From Arcobacter sp. CECT 8983 (GTDB lineage: Bacteria; Campylobacterota; Campylobacteria; Campylobacterales; Arcobacteraceae), in the NCBI RefSeq assembly GCF_004118855.1, contig NZ_PDKF01000004.1:95594-159593 (forward strand): a stretch of 64,000 nucleotides of DNA, written 5' to 3'. The notes beneath the pieces were generated by a model. That model was not told where the DNA came from. It ran no database searches and worked only from the letters and a program-made list of their open reading frames with translations. Made by a program: the position numbers and the translations under genes. Shown piece by piece: positions 26,776 to 36,775 of the stretch (position 1 is its first letter; each line of letters begins with the position of its first letter).

Positions 26776-29013
26776 ATGATAAGTAAAGAATTAAGAAACA
26801 TATTTGGACAAGCTGTAAGTTATGCTAAAAAAAGTAGGCATGAGTATTTAACAGTAGAACATATCTTTCTTATGCTTCTACATGATGAGGTAATTGAAAA
26901 TCTTTTTGTAGATTTAGGACTTGATCAAGAAAAAATATTCAATGAAATAAAAAAGTATATTGAAGAAAATACTCCTATTTTCCCTGAAAATGTTCAAGAT
27001 GAGCCAATTGAAACTCTAACTTTAACTTCTACAATTGAGAATATGGTAGCCCATACACAAACAAGTGGAAGAGGAAATGCCAGCGTAGAAGATATGTTTG
27101 TTGCAATTTTAAAAAATGATAAATCTTACGCAACATATATTCTAAAATCTGCTGGTGTTGAAAGAATTGATATTTTAGAAGAGATTTCACATAGAGAAAA
27201 TGAACCAGAGAACTTAGATCAAAAAGAAGAAAAAGAAGATAATAAAGTTTTAGATAAAAACTCAACTGAACTTGTAAGCTTAGCAAAAAATGGTGAGATT
27301 GACCCAGTTATTGGAAGAAGTTTAGAAATAAATAGAGTTATTCAAATATTAGGTAGAAGAAAGAAAAATAATCCTATTTTAGTAGGTGAACCTGGAGTTG
27401 GTAAAACAGCAATTGCAGAAGGTTTAGCCTTAGAAATTGCAAATAAAAGAGTTCCTGAGTTTTTAGAAGATGCAAAAGTATACTCTTTGGATATGGGTTC
27501 AATGGTAGCAGGAACTAAATATAGAGGTGATTTTGAGAAAAAACTAAAATCACTTCTAAAAGAGATTTCAAAAATTCCTAATGCCATACTATTTATTGAT
27601 GAAATTCATACAATAGTCGGAGCAGGAAGTGTTGGTGGAAGTGCAATGGATGCTTCAAATATCTTAAAACCAATGCTTGCAAATGGAAAGTTAAAATGTA
27701 TAGGGGCAACTACTTTTTCTGAATTTAGAAATGATTTCTCAAAAGATAAAGCTTTAAGTAGAAGATTTGCAAAAGTTGATATTGAAGAGCCTAGTATTGA
27801 AGATGCAATAACTATTCTACAAGGTTTAAAACCTAAATATGAAGAGTTTCATAGTGTTAGTTATAATGCTTCTGCAATTGAATCAGCAGTTGAATTAAGT
27901 AAGAAATATATTTCAGATAGATTTTTACCTGATAGTGCAATTGATGTTATTGATGAAGCAGGTGCAAGTAAAAAAATCGAGTATGCAAAAGTAAATAAAA
28001 AAAGTATAAAAATTTTACAAAAAGATATTGAGGATACAGTTGCAAGAATGGCACATGTTCCTTCAAAATCAACTACTAAATCTGATGTTTCTTTACTTAA
28101 AAATCTTGAATCTAGAATGCAAAAAAGAGTATTTGGTCAAGATATTGCTATTTCAACAATTGTTCAATCAATTAAAAGAAATAAAGCAGGACTTGGATTA
28201 GATAAGAAACCAATTGGAAGTTTTCTTTTCACAGGACCTACAGGAGTTGGTAAAACTGAAGTGGCACGTGAGTTATCAAATCAATTAGGTATTCATTTTG
28301 AAAGATTTGATATGAGTGAATATATGGAAGCACATACTGTTTCAAGGCTTATTGGAGCACCTGCTGGATATGTTGGTTTTGAAAATGGTGGATTATTAAC
28401 TGAAGCTATTAGAAAGCATCCTCACTGTGTTTTATTACTTGATGAAATTGAAAAAGCACATCCTGATTTGATGTCTATTTTACTTCAAGTTATGGATAAT
28501 GCAGAACTAACAGATAATAGTGGAAATAAAGCAGATTTCCAAAATGTTGTTTTAATTATGACTTCAAATCTTGGTGCTAGTGAAGCAAATGTTATGGGAT
28601 TTGCTAAAAATGATTCGTTGAATGAGGATAAAGCAGTAAATAAATTTTTTGCACCAGAGTTTAGAAATAGACTTGATGCCACAGTACCTTTTGCACCATT
28701 AGAGCAAAATATTGTTGCAAAAGTAGCTGGTAAATTTGTTGAAGATTTAGAAAAACAATTAGAGAATAAAAAGATTAAAATCTCAATTACTGTAAAAGCT
28801 AAAAATGAGTTAGCAAGACTTGGTTATGACAAAGCAATGGGTGCTAGACCTCTTAATAGAGTTATTTCAGATAAAATTAAAAATGTACTTACGGATGAGA
28901 TTTTATTTGGAAAACTTAAAAAAGGTGGTCAAGTTAAGATTGATTTTGTAAAAGATGAGTTTAAATTTACTTATAAAGCTTTAGAGTCAAAAAACACAAA
29001 AAGTACACAATAG
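26776..29013 (+). CDS. clpA: ATP-dependent Clp protease ATP-binding subunit ClpA
   Basis: 745 residues. The N-terminal repeat domain (about 1-145) is followed by two AAA+ modules with Walker A motifs at 204-211 (GEPGVGKT) and 487-494 (GPTGVGKT). The D1 module lacks the long ClpB middle coiled-coil, which supports ClpA. ClpA unfolds substrates, including ClpS-delivered ones, into ClpP. Directly downstream of clpS. Confidence 0.95.
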   Translation: MISKELRNIFGQAVSYAKKSRHEYLTVEHIFLMLLHDEVIENLFVDLGLDQEKIFNEIKKYIEENTPIFPENVQDEPIETLTLTSTIENMVAHTQTSGRGNASVEDMFVAILKNDKSYATYILKSAGVERIDILEEISHRENEPENLDQKEEKEDNKVLDKNSTELVSLAKNGEIDPVIGRSLEINRVIQILGRRKKNNPILVGEPGVGKTAIAEGLALEIANKRVPEFLEDAKVYSLDMGSMVAGTKYRGDFEKKLKSLLKEISKIPNAILFIDEIHTIVGAGSVGGSAMDASNILKPMLANGKLKCIGATTFSEFRNDFSKDKALSRRFAKVDIEEPSIEDAITILQGLKPKYEEFHSVSYNASAIESAVELSKKYISDRFLPDSAIDVIDEAGASKKIEYAKVNKKSIKILQKDIEDTVARMAHVPSKSTTKSDVSLLKNLESRMQKRVFGQDIAISTIVQSIKRNKAGLGLDKKPIGSFLFTGPTGVGKTEVARELSNQLGIHFERFDMSEYMEAHTVSRLIGAPAGYVGFENGGLLTEAIRKHPHCVLLLDEIEKAHPDLMSILLQVMDNAELTDNSGNKADFQNVVLIMTSNLGASEANVMGFAKNDSLNEDKAVNKFFAPEFRNRLDATVPFAPLEQNIVAKVAGKFVEDLEKQLENKKIKISITVKAKNELARLGYDKAMGARPLNRVISDKIKNVLTDEILFGKLKKGGQVKIDFVKDEFKFTYKALESKNTKSTQ

Positions 29014-29046
29014 ATAATTAAAATAATAAAAACACAAGGATTGATA

Positions 29047-29685
29047 ATGAGGAAAATTTTAGTAAGTTCTTTTGTAGCAATAGCTATTTTAACAGGATGT
29101 TCTGAGTCTAGTGAAAAAACTGAAAAAGAAGTAGCACAAGCAGAAGTAAAAGTTGAAAAAGAGGCAAGTGCTGAATCAAAACTTGTAGATCAAGTTAAAG
29201 AATCAACTTCAAAAATTACAGAAGTAGTTAAAAGTGCAAGCTCTGAAGTAGCTTCAAAGGTAGTTGAAGAGTCTAAACAAATTGCCCAAAAGGGAACTGA
29301 TGCTGCTAAGAGTATTAGCTCAAAAGCTGAAGTTGTAGCAAAAGAGTTAACAGATGAAATTGTTAATAAAACAAAAGAAGCAAAAACAAGTATTGAATCA
29401 AGTATTGATAATATTGTTGAAACAAAAAAAGATACAAATGTTGCTTCAAAAGGTAAATCTTTATATCTAAAATGTGCAGGTTGCCATGGACAAAATGGAG
29501 AAATGAAAGCTTTAGGAAAATCTCAAGTAATTAAAGGTTGGGATAAAGATAAAGTTTTAAATGCTTTAGTTGGATATAAAGAAGGTACATATGGTGCAGC
29601 TATGAAAGGTGTTATGATTGCTCAAGTAAGCTCTTTATCGAAAGAAGATTTAGAAGTATTATCAGAATATATAGCCTCTTTTTAA
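29047..29685 (+). CDS. Monohaem cytochrome c lipoprotein with a long amphipathic spacer
   Basis: 212 residues. A lipoprotein signal ends at a lipobox (ILTGC), predicting a membrane anchor. Residues of about 25-135 form a Lys/Glu/Ser/Ala/Val-rich amphipathic helix with apolipoprotein-like periodicity. A C-terminal class I cytochrome c domain carries one haem site (CAGCH) and a likely Met ligand in AAMKGVMIAQV. Probably a periplasmic electron carrier held away from the membrane. ATG at 29047 follows AAGGA by 6 bases; a TTG at 29041 leaves no spacing. Partner unknown. Confidence 0.8.
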   Translation: MRKILVSSFVAIAILTGCSESSEKTEKEVAQAEVKVEKEASAESKLVDQVKESTSKITEVVKSASSEVASKVVEESKQIAQKGTDAAKSISSKAEVVAKELTDEIVNKTKEAKTSIESSIDNIVETKKDTNVASKGKSLYLKCAGCHGQNGEMKALGKSQVIKGWDKDKVLNALVGYKEGTYGAAMKGVMIAQVSSLSKEDLEVLSEYIASF

Positions 29686-29691
29686 TAATTG

Positions 29692-29719
29692 ATAAACAAT
29701 CACTTTTGTGATTGTTTAT
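29692..29719. terminator. Bidirectional terminator between convergent genes
   Basis: A 12-base perfect stem (ATAAACAATCAC with GTGATTGTTTAT) and a TTTT loop. It lies between the cytochrome gene and the convergent HD-GYP gene, whose stop codon falls inside the right arm. Confidence 0.7.
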
Positions 29720-32100
29720 ACATATTTAGAAATATCTACTTCGTCAATTTGTTCTTCTTTTAAATACTTCTTTGCATAAGTCATATAAACACCACTTGTT
29801 AAAAATAGTTTAAATATATCTTCATCAATATGTTCATCTTTTACCATAAAACTAAGTATTTTTAGTGACTCAGAAAGTTTTTTTGCTTCTTTATATGGTC
29901 TATCAGCAGCTGTTAAAGCTTCAAAAATATCAGCAATTGCCATGATTCTTGCAGGAATTGACATATCTTCTTTTTTTAGTTTTCTAGGATATCCAGTTCC
30001 TATAAGTGTTTCATGGTGAGCAGCTGCATATTCTGGAACTCTTTTTAAATTTTTAGGGAAAGGTAGTTGTTCTAACATTTTTATTGTCATAATCATATGT
30101 TCATTAATTTTAAATCTTTCTTCCTCCGAAAGAGTTCCTTTTTTTATAGTTAAATTGTAAACTTCCCCTAGATTATAAAGATATTTTGGTATTTCCATTT
30201 TAAAATTATATTTATCAAACTCTTCTTTCAAAAAATGTTTTCTTTCTATTAGATGTTCATTTTTATCACATAATAACTTTTCTTCTTTTGGGAAGAACCT
30301 ATTAATATCTTTTATTCTATTTCTTTCATCATAGGATAAACCTATAGTGTCATCAAAGTATTTTGTCCATTTTCTTTGTGCAATTTCATTTATTTTTTCA
30401 ATATCTTCATCGTGCATAAACTCTCCACCGATATTTGCATTAGCAATTATCTCAAACTCTTTAAATAGTTTTGCATGCTCTTCGTGAAGTTTTTGTTCTT
30501 CTTTTTCTTTATTTGCTCCTGCTAAGATATTTTCATACATTTTAATTGTTAAGTCTCTATGAATAACTTCAAATCTAGTTCTTATTTCATGAATTCTATT
30601 ATAAATAGTTTCAAGTTTTGTTGCTTTATCAACTACATATTCAGGTGTAGTAACTTTACCACAATCATGAAGCCAAGCTGCAATGCTAAGTTCTCTTTTT
30701 TGATCTTTAGTAGAGAGATTAAACTCTTTAAATATTCCTTCATCACAAGCTGCTGCAGCATTTGCTAAAGCAATAGTTAAAATTGGAACTCTTTCACAAT
30801 GACCACCTGTATATTTAGATTTTGCATCAATGGCACTTGCAATAAGTTGAATGAAAGAGTCCATTAGCTCCTCTTGTTTTTCTTCAAACTCTCTTATAGA
30901 AATAGACATCTTATATAAAGATTGAGATAGTTCATGGTACTCTTTTATTCTTGTTTTTATTAAGTTAACATTGTCATAATCTCTATTCATGATTTTAATA
31001 TTCTCTTTTTCAAGTTTTTGTATTGGATCAACTAAAACTTTAGTTGCGTACCAAATAAGAGGAACACTTAGTGTTAAAATCATTATTGTAATCATAAAAG
31101 AGTTATAAATCTTGCTGATGTAGGGTCTCATTATAGTATCAATAGGAATTGCTATAGCTAGATGATCTTTTATTTCAAATTCTGAATGGATAAGAGAGTA
31201 ATATACAAAATACTCTTTTTCTTTTTCAATATTAAAATGTATCTTATCTATTTTTTTATTCTTTGCAAAAGAGATAAGTTTTTTATATGGAACAACCTTT
31301 ATATTTTTTTCTATATTTGCAGAAGCAATTATTTCTTCATCTTCATGAAATAAAAATATCTCATTTTTTTTAATAATAGCTTGTTCATTTAAAAAGCTAG
31401 AAATACTTTCTAATGAAACATCAAGACCTAAAACAATATCTTTGTTATGAATTTTCTTTGCATAAGTAATACCTAATTGATCAATATTTGTATATTGATA
31501 GGGTTTTGTTTTAATTACTTTTTCATATGAAGTAAAAGCTTCTTTAAACCATGGCCTATTACTTGGGTCATATAAAGATAGTTTTCTTTTAGTATCTAAA
31601 ACTTTTAAATTTTTACTTAAAAGTTGTTCATATTGGTATCTTTTGTTATCTTCTTCATAAATTTTTATTATTAACCATCTTGCTTCATTTGTTGCATTAT
31701 ATTTTTTTCTTAAATCTTTAGAGATATTTAGATTTATCACTTCATAAAAATTGCCATTTTTATTTCCTGCATAGATTGCATAGATATGTTTATTATTATT
31801 CAAGATTACTGTTAGTTGTCTAAGTAAACTATGTTTTTTATTAGCTAGAGGAAACTCCTGCATTTCATTAGAAGGTGAGATTGTCTTTAAAATATTGCTA
31901 TTTGCTTTATCAAAAGAGCTTATTTTTTGTTCTATTTTTTCAGATAGCAGTTTAAAGTTATTTTTTGTTGCATCAAAAGCTAAGTCTTTAAAGAAATAGT
32001 ATTGTAATGAAAGGGTAGTAACTATAACAGAAGAGATTAAAAAAACAAGTATTACTGAGATGGTAGGTTTAATTTTTAGAAATAGTTTCTTATGTTTCAT
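29716..32100 (-). CDS. Cache-HD-GYP membrane protein, probable c-di-GMP phosphodiesterase
   Basis: 794 residues. A membrane segment at about 12-32, a periplasmic dCache-type sensor, a second membrane segment at about 335-355 and a HAMP-like linker precede the HD-GYP domain. The HD motif is HDCGK within AAWLHDCGKVTTPEYVVDKA, and the GYP part is HHETLIGTGYPRKL. About 140 residues separate the HD core helix from the rest of the domain, a known variant form of the family. HD-GYP enzymes hydrolyse c-di-GMP to pGpG or GMP. Divergent from the FTR-rhodanese gene. Confidence 0.85.
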   Translation of the reverse strand: MKHKKLFLKIKPTISVILVFLISSVIVTTLSLQYYFFKDLAFDATKNNFKLLSEKIEQKISSFDKANSNILKTISPSNEMQEFPLANKKHSLLRQLTVILNNNKHIYAIYAGNKNGNFYEVINLNISKDLRKKYNATNEARWLIIKIYEEDNKRYQYEQLLSKNLKVLDTKRKLSLYDPSNRPWFKEAFTSYEKVIKTKPYQYTNIDQLGITYAKKIHNKDIVLGLDVSLESISSFLNEQAIIKKNEIFLFHEDEEIIASANIEKNIKVVPYKKLISFAKNKKIDKIHFNIEKEKEYFVYYSLIHSEFEIKDHLAIAIPIDTIMRPYISKIYNSFMITIMILTLSVPLIWYATKVLVDPIQKLEKENIKIMNRDYDNVNLIKTRIKEYHELSQSLYKMSISIREFEEKQEELMDSFIQLIASAIDAKSKYTGGHCERVPILTIALANAAAACDEGIFKEFNLSTKDQKRELSIAAWLHDCGKVTTPEYVVDKATKLETIYNRIHEIRTRFEVIHRDLTIKMYENILAGANKEKEEQKLHEEHAKLFKEFEIIANANIGGEFMHDEDIEKINEIAQRKWTKYFDDTIGLSYDERNRIKDINRFFPKEEKLLCDKNEHLIERKHFLKEEFDKYNFKMEIPKYLYNLGEVYNLTIKKGTLSEEERFKINEHMIMTIKMLEQLPFPKNLKRVPEYAAAHHETLIGTGYPRKLKKEDMSIPARIMAIADIFEALTAADRPYKEAKKLSESLKILSFMVKDEHIDEDIFKLFLTSGVYMTYAKKYLKEEQIDEVDISKYV

Positions 32101-32227
32101 TGGAAACTTCTTGTGTTAAATTTTGTTATTTATTATAGTAAAAACTTTTTTAATTCTTTTAATATTCTTGTTTAATTTTTATATAGAGTTCTTTATGTTA
32201 TTTTTCATTTTTAAAGTAGGAAGTGTA

Positions 32228-32968
32228 ATGATTAAAAAAATTGATATTCAAAGTGATGAGTTTCAAACAGAATTGGAACTTACAAAACAGTTTACTAATA
32301 AAGTATGTGAAGAACATGGTTTTTTTTATAATCCAGAAGATGATGTAAATGAGTCAATACAACTTGGATTAACAAGAAATAAAATGATTTATGGGCAAAG
32401 GTATTGTCCCTGTTTTATGGTAGTAGGAGAAACTGCATCTCAAAGAGAAAAAGAAGAAAATAGATTATGTCCCTGTACCCCAGCTCTTACAAAAGAAATT
32501 CCCCAAAAAGGGCACTGCCACTGTGGAATCTTTTGTACAAAAGAACATATAGATTCTTTAATTCAAAAAGATGAAGTAAAACAAGAAGTTGAACACTCAC
32601 AAGGTCTTTCAAAAGAAGATTGTGAAAATCTTTTAAAGAAAGAACAACTTACAGCAAGTGAAGTTGAAATTTTATTAGAAGCAAGACAGTTAAATCTTGT
32701 AAACTTTTTATTAGTTGACACAAGAGAGTGGATGGAATGGGTTGGCGCAAGAATAAAAGGAACAGATTTTTTAGTTCCAACAACTTCATTTTATCAAGCT
32801 TTAGAGCAGATTGATGATAAAAAAGATATTCCAATGATAGTTTATTGTCATAGTGGAAGTAGAAGTGCTTATTGCCAAAAGATTATGCTTGACATGGGCT
32901 TTAAATCAGTTGCAAACTTAGATTATGGAATAGTAACTTTTAGAGGTGAACTTTTATCTGGAGAGTAA
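32228..32968 (+). CDS. Ferredoxin-thioredoxin reductase catalytic-type domain fused to rhodanese
   Basis: 246 residues. The N-terminal domain has CPC at 60-62, CPC at 81-83 and CHC at 97-99, the three paired-ligand motifs of the FTR beta chain (a [4Fe-4S] cluster next to a redox disulfide). A linker leads to a rhodanese domain at about 155-246 with the loop Cys at 207 (YCHSGSRS). No variable FTR subunit is nearby. A role in reducing a thioredoxin-like partner or in sulfur transfer is inference. The ATG at 32228 follows TAGGAAG; an upstream hydrophobic extension in frame has no ribosome site. Confidence 0.85.
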   Translation: MIKKIDIQSDEFQTELELTKQFTNKVCEEHGFFYNPEDDVNESIQLGLTRNKMIYGQRYCPCFMVVGETASQREKEENRLCPCTPALTKEIPQKGHCHCGIFCTKEHIDSLIQKDEVKQEVEHSQGLSKEDCENLLKKEQLTASEVEILLEARQLNLVNFLLVDTREWMEWVGARIKGTDFLVPTTSFYQALEQIDDKKDIPMIVYCHSGSRSAYCQKIMLDMGFKSVANLDYGIVTFRGELLSGE

Positions 32969-32971
32969 ATA

Positions 32972-33002
32972 TATAAAGAACAATTATTCATTGTTCTTTA
33001 TA
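32972..33002. terminator. Bidirectional terminator hairpin
   Basis: A 13-base perfect stem (TATAAAGAACAAT with ATTGTTCTTTATA) and a 5-base loop, followed by CTCTTTTT. It serves the FTR-rhodanese gene and the convergent permease gene, whose stop codon begins in the loop. Confidence 0.7.
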
Positions 33003-34048
33003 CTCTTTTTAATACTATAATAATCATCACTAAATTTATTTAACAATTGAACTAATGAGATAAAGAATGTAACCATAGCTGGTCCTATAATCATACCCCA
33101 AAAACCAAAAGTAGAAAGTCCAGCAACAATTGCAAAGAAAATGAGTAGTTCATTTACTTCACTTGGAGTTTTTACTACTTTTTGATTTATATATTTAATT
33201 ATAACTGGCTTTATAAAAGTATCTGCAATTATTGAAATAACAATGATAGAATAACCTGCAATTATTAGGGCATTTGTTGTGCTTCCTGCAAATACTTCAT
33301 AAATCACAACCGGAAGCCACATAATAAGGCCTCCTACAACAGGAACTAAAGAAGCAAAACCATAAAGAACTCCTAGTAAGATTCCATCATATCCAAAGAA
33401 AGAAACAAAAATACCAAATAAGAATCCTTCAAATACAGCAGTTGCTAAAATAGAGTATAAAACTACACTCATAACATTTGATGATTCATAAAATAGGGCA
33501 TTTGAATCCTCTTTTTTAAGAGGAAGGGCTTCTTTAAAATAGTGAGAAAGATTTGTACTGTAAAAGTTAAAGAAAAAGTAAAATATTAATATCATTATCA
33601 TATCAATAATAAACTTTGCAGAGTTTTTACCTAAAAAAGCTCCAAGGGAAATAAGTCTTTGAATAAATTGTGGAATATCTATTTTGTCAAGAATTTTATT
33701 TAGTTGTTCTTTTATAAATAGTAAGTCATTAGGCATGTTTTTAACCCAATGTTCCATGGCATTATACATTTCAATTAAGGCTTTTTGATCTATTTTATTT
33801 ATCATTGTTGCAAATGAAAAAATACAGTATAAAACTGGAATAAAAAATATCATTGTAAGAAATATTGTCATTAACATTGAAGATATAAATTGATTTGGAA
33901 TATATCTTTTAAAATATATATTTAATGAGTTTGTTGCAACAGCCAAAAGAAGTGCAACAATCATAGGTTTTAAAAAAGGAGAAAATAGCTCAAACATGAA
34001 AAATAGAGTTACTATTGTAAGAGCAATTAAGAAATACTGTGGTTTCAA
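32984..34048 (-). CDS. AI-2E family (PerM-like) membrane protein
   Basis: 354 residues with about seven membrane segments and a soluble loop after the second. The C-terminal part contains [20 protein letters not shown] and ITGW-like helices ending in [14 protein letters not shown], the pattern of the AI-2E transporter (UPF0118) family. Members include proposed AI-2 exporters and Na+/H+ antiporters, so the substrate is open. Its ATG overlaps the ruvB stop by 4 bases, suggesting coupling. Confidence 0.85.
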   Translation of the reverse strand: MKPQYFLIALTIVTLFFMFELFSPFLKPMIVALLLAVATNSLNIYFKRYIPNQFISSMLMTIFLTMIFFIPVLYCIFSFATMINKIDQKALIEMYNAMEHWVKNMPNDLLFIKEQLNKILDKIDIPQFIQRLISLGAFLGKNSAKFIIDMIMILIFYFFFNFYSTNLSHYFKEALPLKKEDSNALFYESSNVMSVVLYSILATAVFEGFLFGIFVSFFGYDGILLGVLYGFASLVPVVGGLIMWLPVVIYEVFAGSTTNALIIAGYSIIVISIIADTFIKPVIIKYINQKVVKTPSEVNELLIFFAIVAGLSTFGFWGMIIGPAMVTFFISLVQLLNKFSDDYYSIKKSIKNNE

Positions 34049-35073
34049 AAAAGTGTTCCTTCGTCATTTAGTTTTTGTGCATCGGGATGAGTTAATCTAA
34101 ATAGCTCATAAGTTTTTACACTTGCTACTCTTCCCCTTGCAGTTCTTTCAATATATCCATTTGCTAATAAATAAGGTTCAATAGCATCTTCTATTGTTCC
34201 TTCATCTTCACTAAGAGCTGCTGCCATAGTAGAAAGTCCCATAGGTTTACCTTTATTTGAAACTAGAAGTTCAAGTAAGTTTATATCCATCTCATCAAAA
34301 CCAGAATCATTTACACCTAATTCATCTAAGGCATATTTACATCTTTCTATTTTAATCGTATTTTCATTTTCTACTTCAGCAAAGTCTCTAACTCTTCTTA
34401 AAAGTCTTAGTGCAACCCTAGGAGTTCCTCTACTTCTTTTAGAAACTTCTAATGCGGCATCATCATCACATAATTTATCAAGTTTAAATGCAGCTTTTTG
34501 AATAATTTTTGCTAGCTCTTCAAAAGTATAGAACTGCATTCTAAAGTGCATTCCAAATCTTTCTCTTAAAGGATTTGAAAGCATACCTGCCCTTGTTGTT
34601 GCTCCAATTAAAGTAAACCTTGGAAGATCAATTTTTACAGTTTGCGCAGCAGGTCCAGAACCTATAATAATATCAAGTCTATAATCTTCCATTGCAGGAT
34701 ATAAAATCTCTTCAACAGCTGGACTTAACCTATGGATTTCATCAATAAATAAAATATCTCCTTCTTCAAGGTTTGTTAAAATTGCTGCTAAGTCTCCACT
34801 TTTTTCAATCATTGGTCCAGCAGTTACTTTGATATTTGTATTCATCTCATTTGAGATAAGATATGAAATAGTAGTTTTACCAAGCCCTGGAGGTCCATAA
34901 AAAAGAATATGGTCTAAGGCTTCATTTCTTTTTTTACTAGCTTCTATAAAAACCTTTAAATTCTTTTTTATCTTTTCTTGACCTATATAATCATCCCAAG
35001 ACGAAGGTCTAAGATTAACTTCTGTACTTTCATCTTCAAAAGATACTTGTTCTACTTCTACAACTCTTTCCAT
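34045..35073 (-). CDS. ruvB: Holliday junction branch migration ATPase RuvB
   Basis: 342 residues. Walker A at 60-67 (GPPGLGKT), Walker B within [14 protein letters not shown], sensor 1 within [19 protein letters not shown], and a C-terminal winged helix ([15 protein letters not shown]). RuvB hexamers drive branch migration with RuvA. No ruvA or ruvC is adjacent. It begins two bases after panB ends in the same direction. Confidence 0.97.
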   Translation of the reverse strand: MERVVEVEQVSFEDESTEVNLRPSSWDDYIGQEKIKKNLKVFIEASKKRNEALDHILFYGPPGLGKTTISYLISNEMNTNIKVTAGPMIEKSGDLAAILTNLEEGDILFIDEIHRLSPAVEEILYPAMEDYRLDIIIGSGPAAQTVKIDLPRFTLIGATTRAGMLSNPLRERFGMHFRMQFYTFEELAKIIQKAAFKLDKLCDDDAALEVSKRSRGTPRVALRLLRRVRDFAEVENENTIKIERCKYALDELGVNDSGFDEMDINLLELLVSNKGKPMGLSTMAAALSEDEGTIEDAIEPYLLANGYIERTARGRVASVKTYELFRLTHPDAQKLNDEGTLF

Positions 35074-35075
35074 TC

Positions 35076-35885
35076 TTAGTATTCTTCCTCTTTTGATGGA
35101 AATGCTCTTGATTGAACATCTTCTCTATAATTATTAACCGCTTCTTTTACTAAAGTAGCTCCATTTAAATAGTGTCTTACAAATTTAGGTTTAAACTCTT
35201 CAAAAAAACCTAACATATCTGACCATACAAGAACTTGTCCATCTGTTACATTTCCTGCTCCAATACCTATGATTGGAATCTTAACAGCTTCAGTTATTTT
35301 TTTTGCAGCACTTGATAATACACCTTCAAGTACAATACAAAATGCACCTGCTTCTTCAATAGCTTTTGCATCACGAATAAGTTGTTGTGTATCTTCTTCT
35401 GTTTTACCTCTTACTTTATAGCCACCTTCACTTCTTACATATTGAGGCATAAGTCCAATATGACCCATAACAGCAATAGAGTTTGTTGTAAGATGTTTTA
35501 TAATGTGGGCTTTATCTTCTCCACCTTCAATCTTTATAGCAGCTGCGTTAGTTTGTTGATATACTTTTACAGCATTTGTTAAGGCTTCATCTTTATTTAT
35601 ATAAGTTCCAAAAGGCATATCTAAAACTACAAAAGTATTAGGTGCGCCAGTACAAACAGCAGTAGTATGATATATCATTTGATCAAGTGTTGCTGAAAGA
35701 GTATCAGGTTTCCCTGCAAAACTCATGTTAAGACTATCTCCAACTAATATAATATCAGCAATTTCTTCAAAAAGCTTGGCAAAAAGTGCATCATATGCAG
35801 TAATCATTGTTAAGTTTTTATTGTTTTTAGCTTTTTTTATTTTTGTTATATTCATTTTTTCAAAATCGTTTTTAATTATACTCAT
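35076..35885 (-). CDS. panB: Ketopantoate hydroxymethyltransferase PanB
   Basis: 269 residues. [34 protein letters not shown] and [10 protein letters not shown] are in the family order, as is the later [16 protein letters not shown]. The enzyme transfers a hydroxymethyl group from methylene-tetrahydrofolate to ketoisovalerate in pantothenate synthesis. I place the start at the ATG at 35885 (MSIIKND) because it follows GGGAATGTT. An extension to 35975 has no ribosome site and adds an atypical 30-residue segment. No panC or panD is adjacent. Confidence 0.93.
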   Translation of the reverse strand: MSIIKNDFEKMNITKIKKAKNNKNLTMITAYDALFAKLFEEIADIILVGDSLNMSFAGKPDTLSATLDQMIYHTTAVCTGAPNTFVVLDMPFGTYINKDEALTNAVKVYQQTNAAAIKIEGGEDKAHIIKHLTTNSIAVMGHIGLMPQYVRSEGGYKVRGKTEEDTQQLIRDAKAIEEAGAFCIVLEGVLSSAAKKITEAVKIPIIGIGAGNVTDGQVLVWSDMLGFFEEFKPKFVRHYLNGATLVKEAVNNYREDVQSRAFPSKEEEY

Positions 35886-35969
35886 AACATTCCCTAATAA
35901 TATATAATAATTAAAGAATATTGTATCAAAAATATCCTTTTTATTTTTGTTTCTTATCCACTCATACCC

Positions 35970-35998
35970 TTGCAAGATAAATTTTGATAAAATAAAAT
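35970..35998 (+). promoter_or_regulatory. Candidate promoter for trpA-bpt
   Basis: TTGCAA at 35970-35975 and TAAAAT at 35993-35998 with a 17-base spacer, 30 bases before the trpA start. No trp attenuator structure was seen. Confidence 0.4.
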
Positions 35999-36027
35999 TT
36001 AATGAATTAATATTTTAGGATTTTATT

Positions 36028-36768
36028 TTGAAAAAATTAGTAGGTTATATTACATCTTCAGTTCCTGATAATAATTTTTCTGTTGACTTGGCTTTAAGTA
36101 TGAAAGAAGCTGGTGTTGATACATTAGAATTAGGTGTTCCTTTTTCAGACCCTGTTGCAGATGGTCCAGTTATTGAAAAAGCCAATCAAATTGCATTAGC
36201 AAATAATTTTAGTTTAAATGATTTATTTGAAGTTTCTTCAAAAATAGCACCAAATATGGATATGTTATGGATGGGATATATGAATCCTTTTTATAATTAT
36301 GGATTAGAAAACTTCTTAAAAAAAGCAGATGAGTTTGGTGTAAATGGAATGATTGTTCCAGATTTACCATTTGAAGAGTCACAATTAGTTAAACCTTTAT
36401 TTGATAAATATAATAAAGCAAATATAGCATTTGTAGCTCCTACTCACCATGAAAATAGAATTAAGCAAGTGGTACAAAATGCGCAAAAATTTATTTATAT
36501 GGTTGCATATGCAGGAATAACAGGAAGTGGTCAAAGTGAAGATTTGACTTATATTATTGAAACTGTTAAAAAGTATTCTAACACACCTTTATATATAGGT
36601 TTTGGAGTTGATGAAAAAACTTGTAAAGAAAAATCAAAGGGTGTAGATGGAGTTATTGTTGGAAGTGCATTTGTAAAACATTTAATTGATACTTCATTGT
36701 CAAATAGCGAAAAAATTGATAGAATAACAAAAATCGCAAAAGAAATAAAAGAGAAGATAAACGAATAG
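36028..36768 (+). CDS. trpA: Tryptophan synthase alpha chain TrpA
   Basis: 246 residues from a TTG preceded by TTAGGA. The active-site segment LELGVPFSDPVADGP carries the two catalytic acids (Glu34 and Asp45, matching Glu49 and Asp60 of the enterobacterial enzyme); YAGITGSGQ and GFGVDEK form the phosphate site. It cleaves indole-3-glycerol phosphate and channels indole to TrpB. No trpB or other trp gene is next to it, so the pathway is split on this chromosome. It is followed by bpt after 7 bases. Confidence 0.95.
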   Translation: MKKLVGYITSSVPDNNFSVDLALSMKEAGVDTLELGVPFSDPVADGPVIEKANQIALANNFSLNDLFEVSSKIAPNMDMLWMGYMNPFYNYGLENFLKKADEFGVNGMIVPDLPFEESQLVKPLFDKYNKANIAFVAPTHHENRIKQVVQNAQKFIYMVAYAGITGSGQSEDLTYIIETVKKYSNTPLYIGFGVDEKTCKEKSKGVDGVIVGSAFVKHLIDTSLSNSEKIDRITKIAKEIKEKINE

Positions 36769-36775
36769 ATAGATT

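Noticed and set aside
32123..32227. Hydrophobic N-terminal extension of the FTR-rhodanese protein
   Set aside because: No ribosome site upstream, and a membrane anchor does not fit the cytoplasmic FTR and rhodanese domains; TAGGAAG supports the ATG at 32228.
35886..35975. 30-residue N-terminal extension of PanB
   Set aside because: Atypical for the family and without a ribosome site; GGGA precedes the ATG at 35885.
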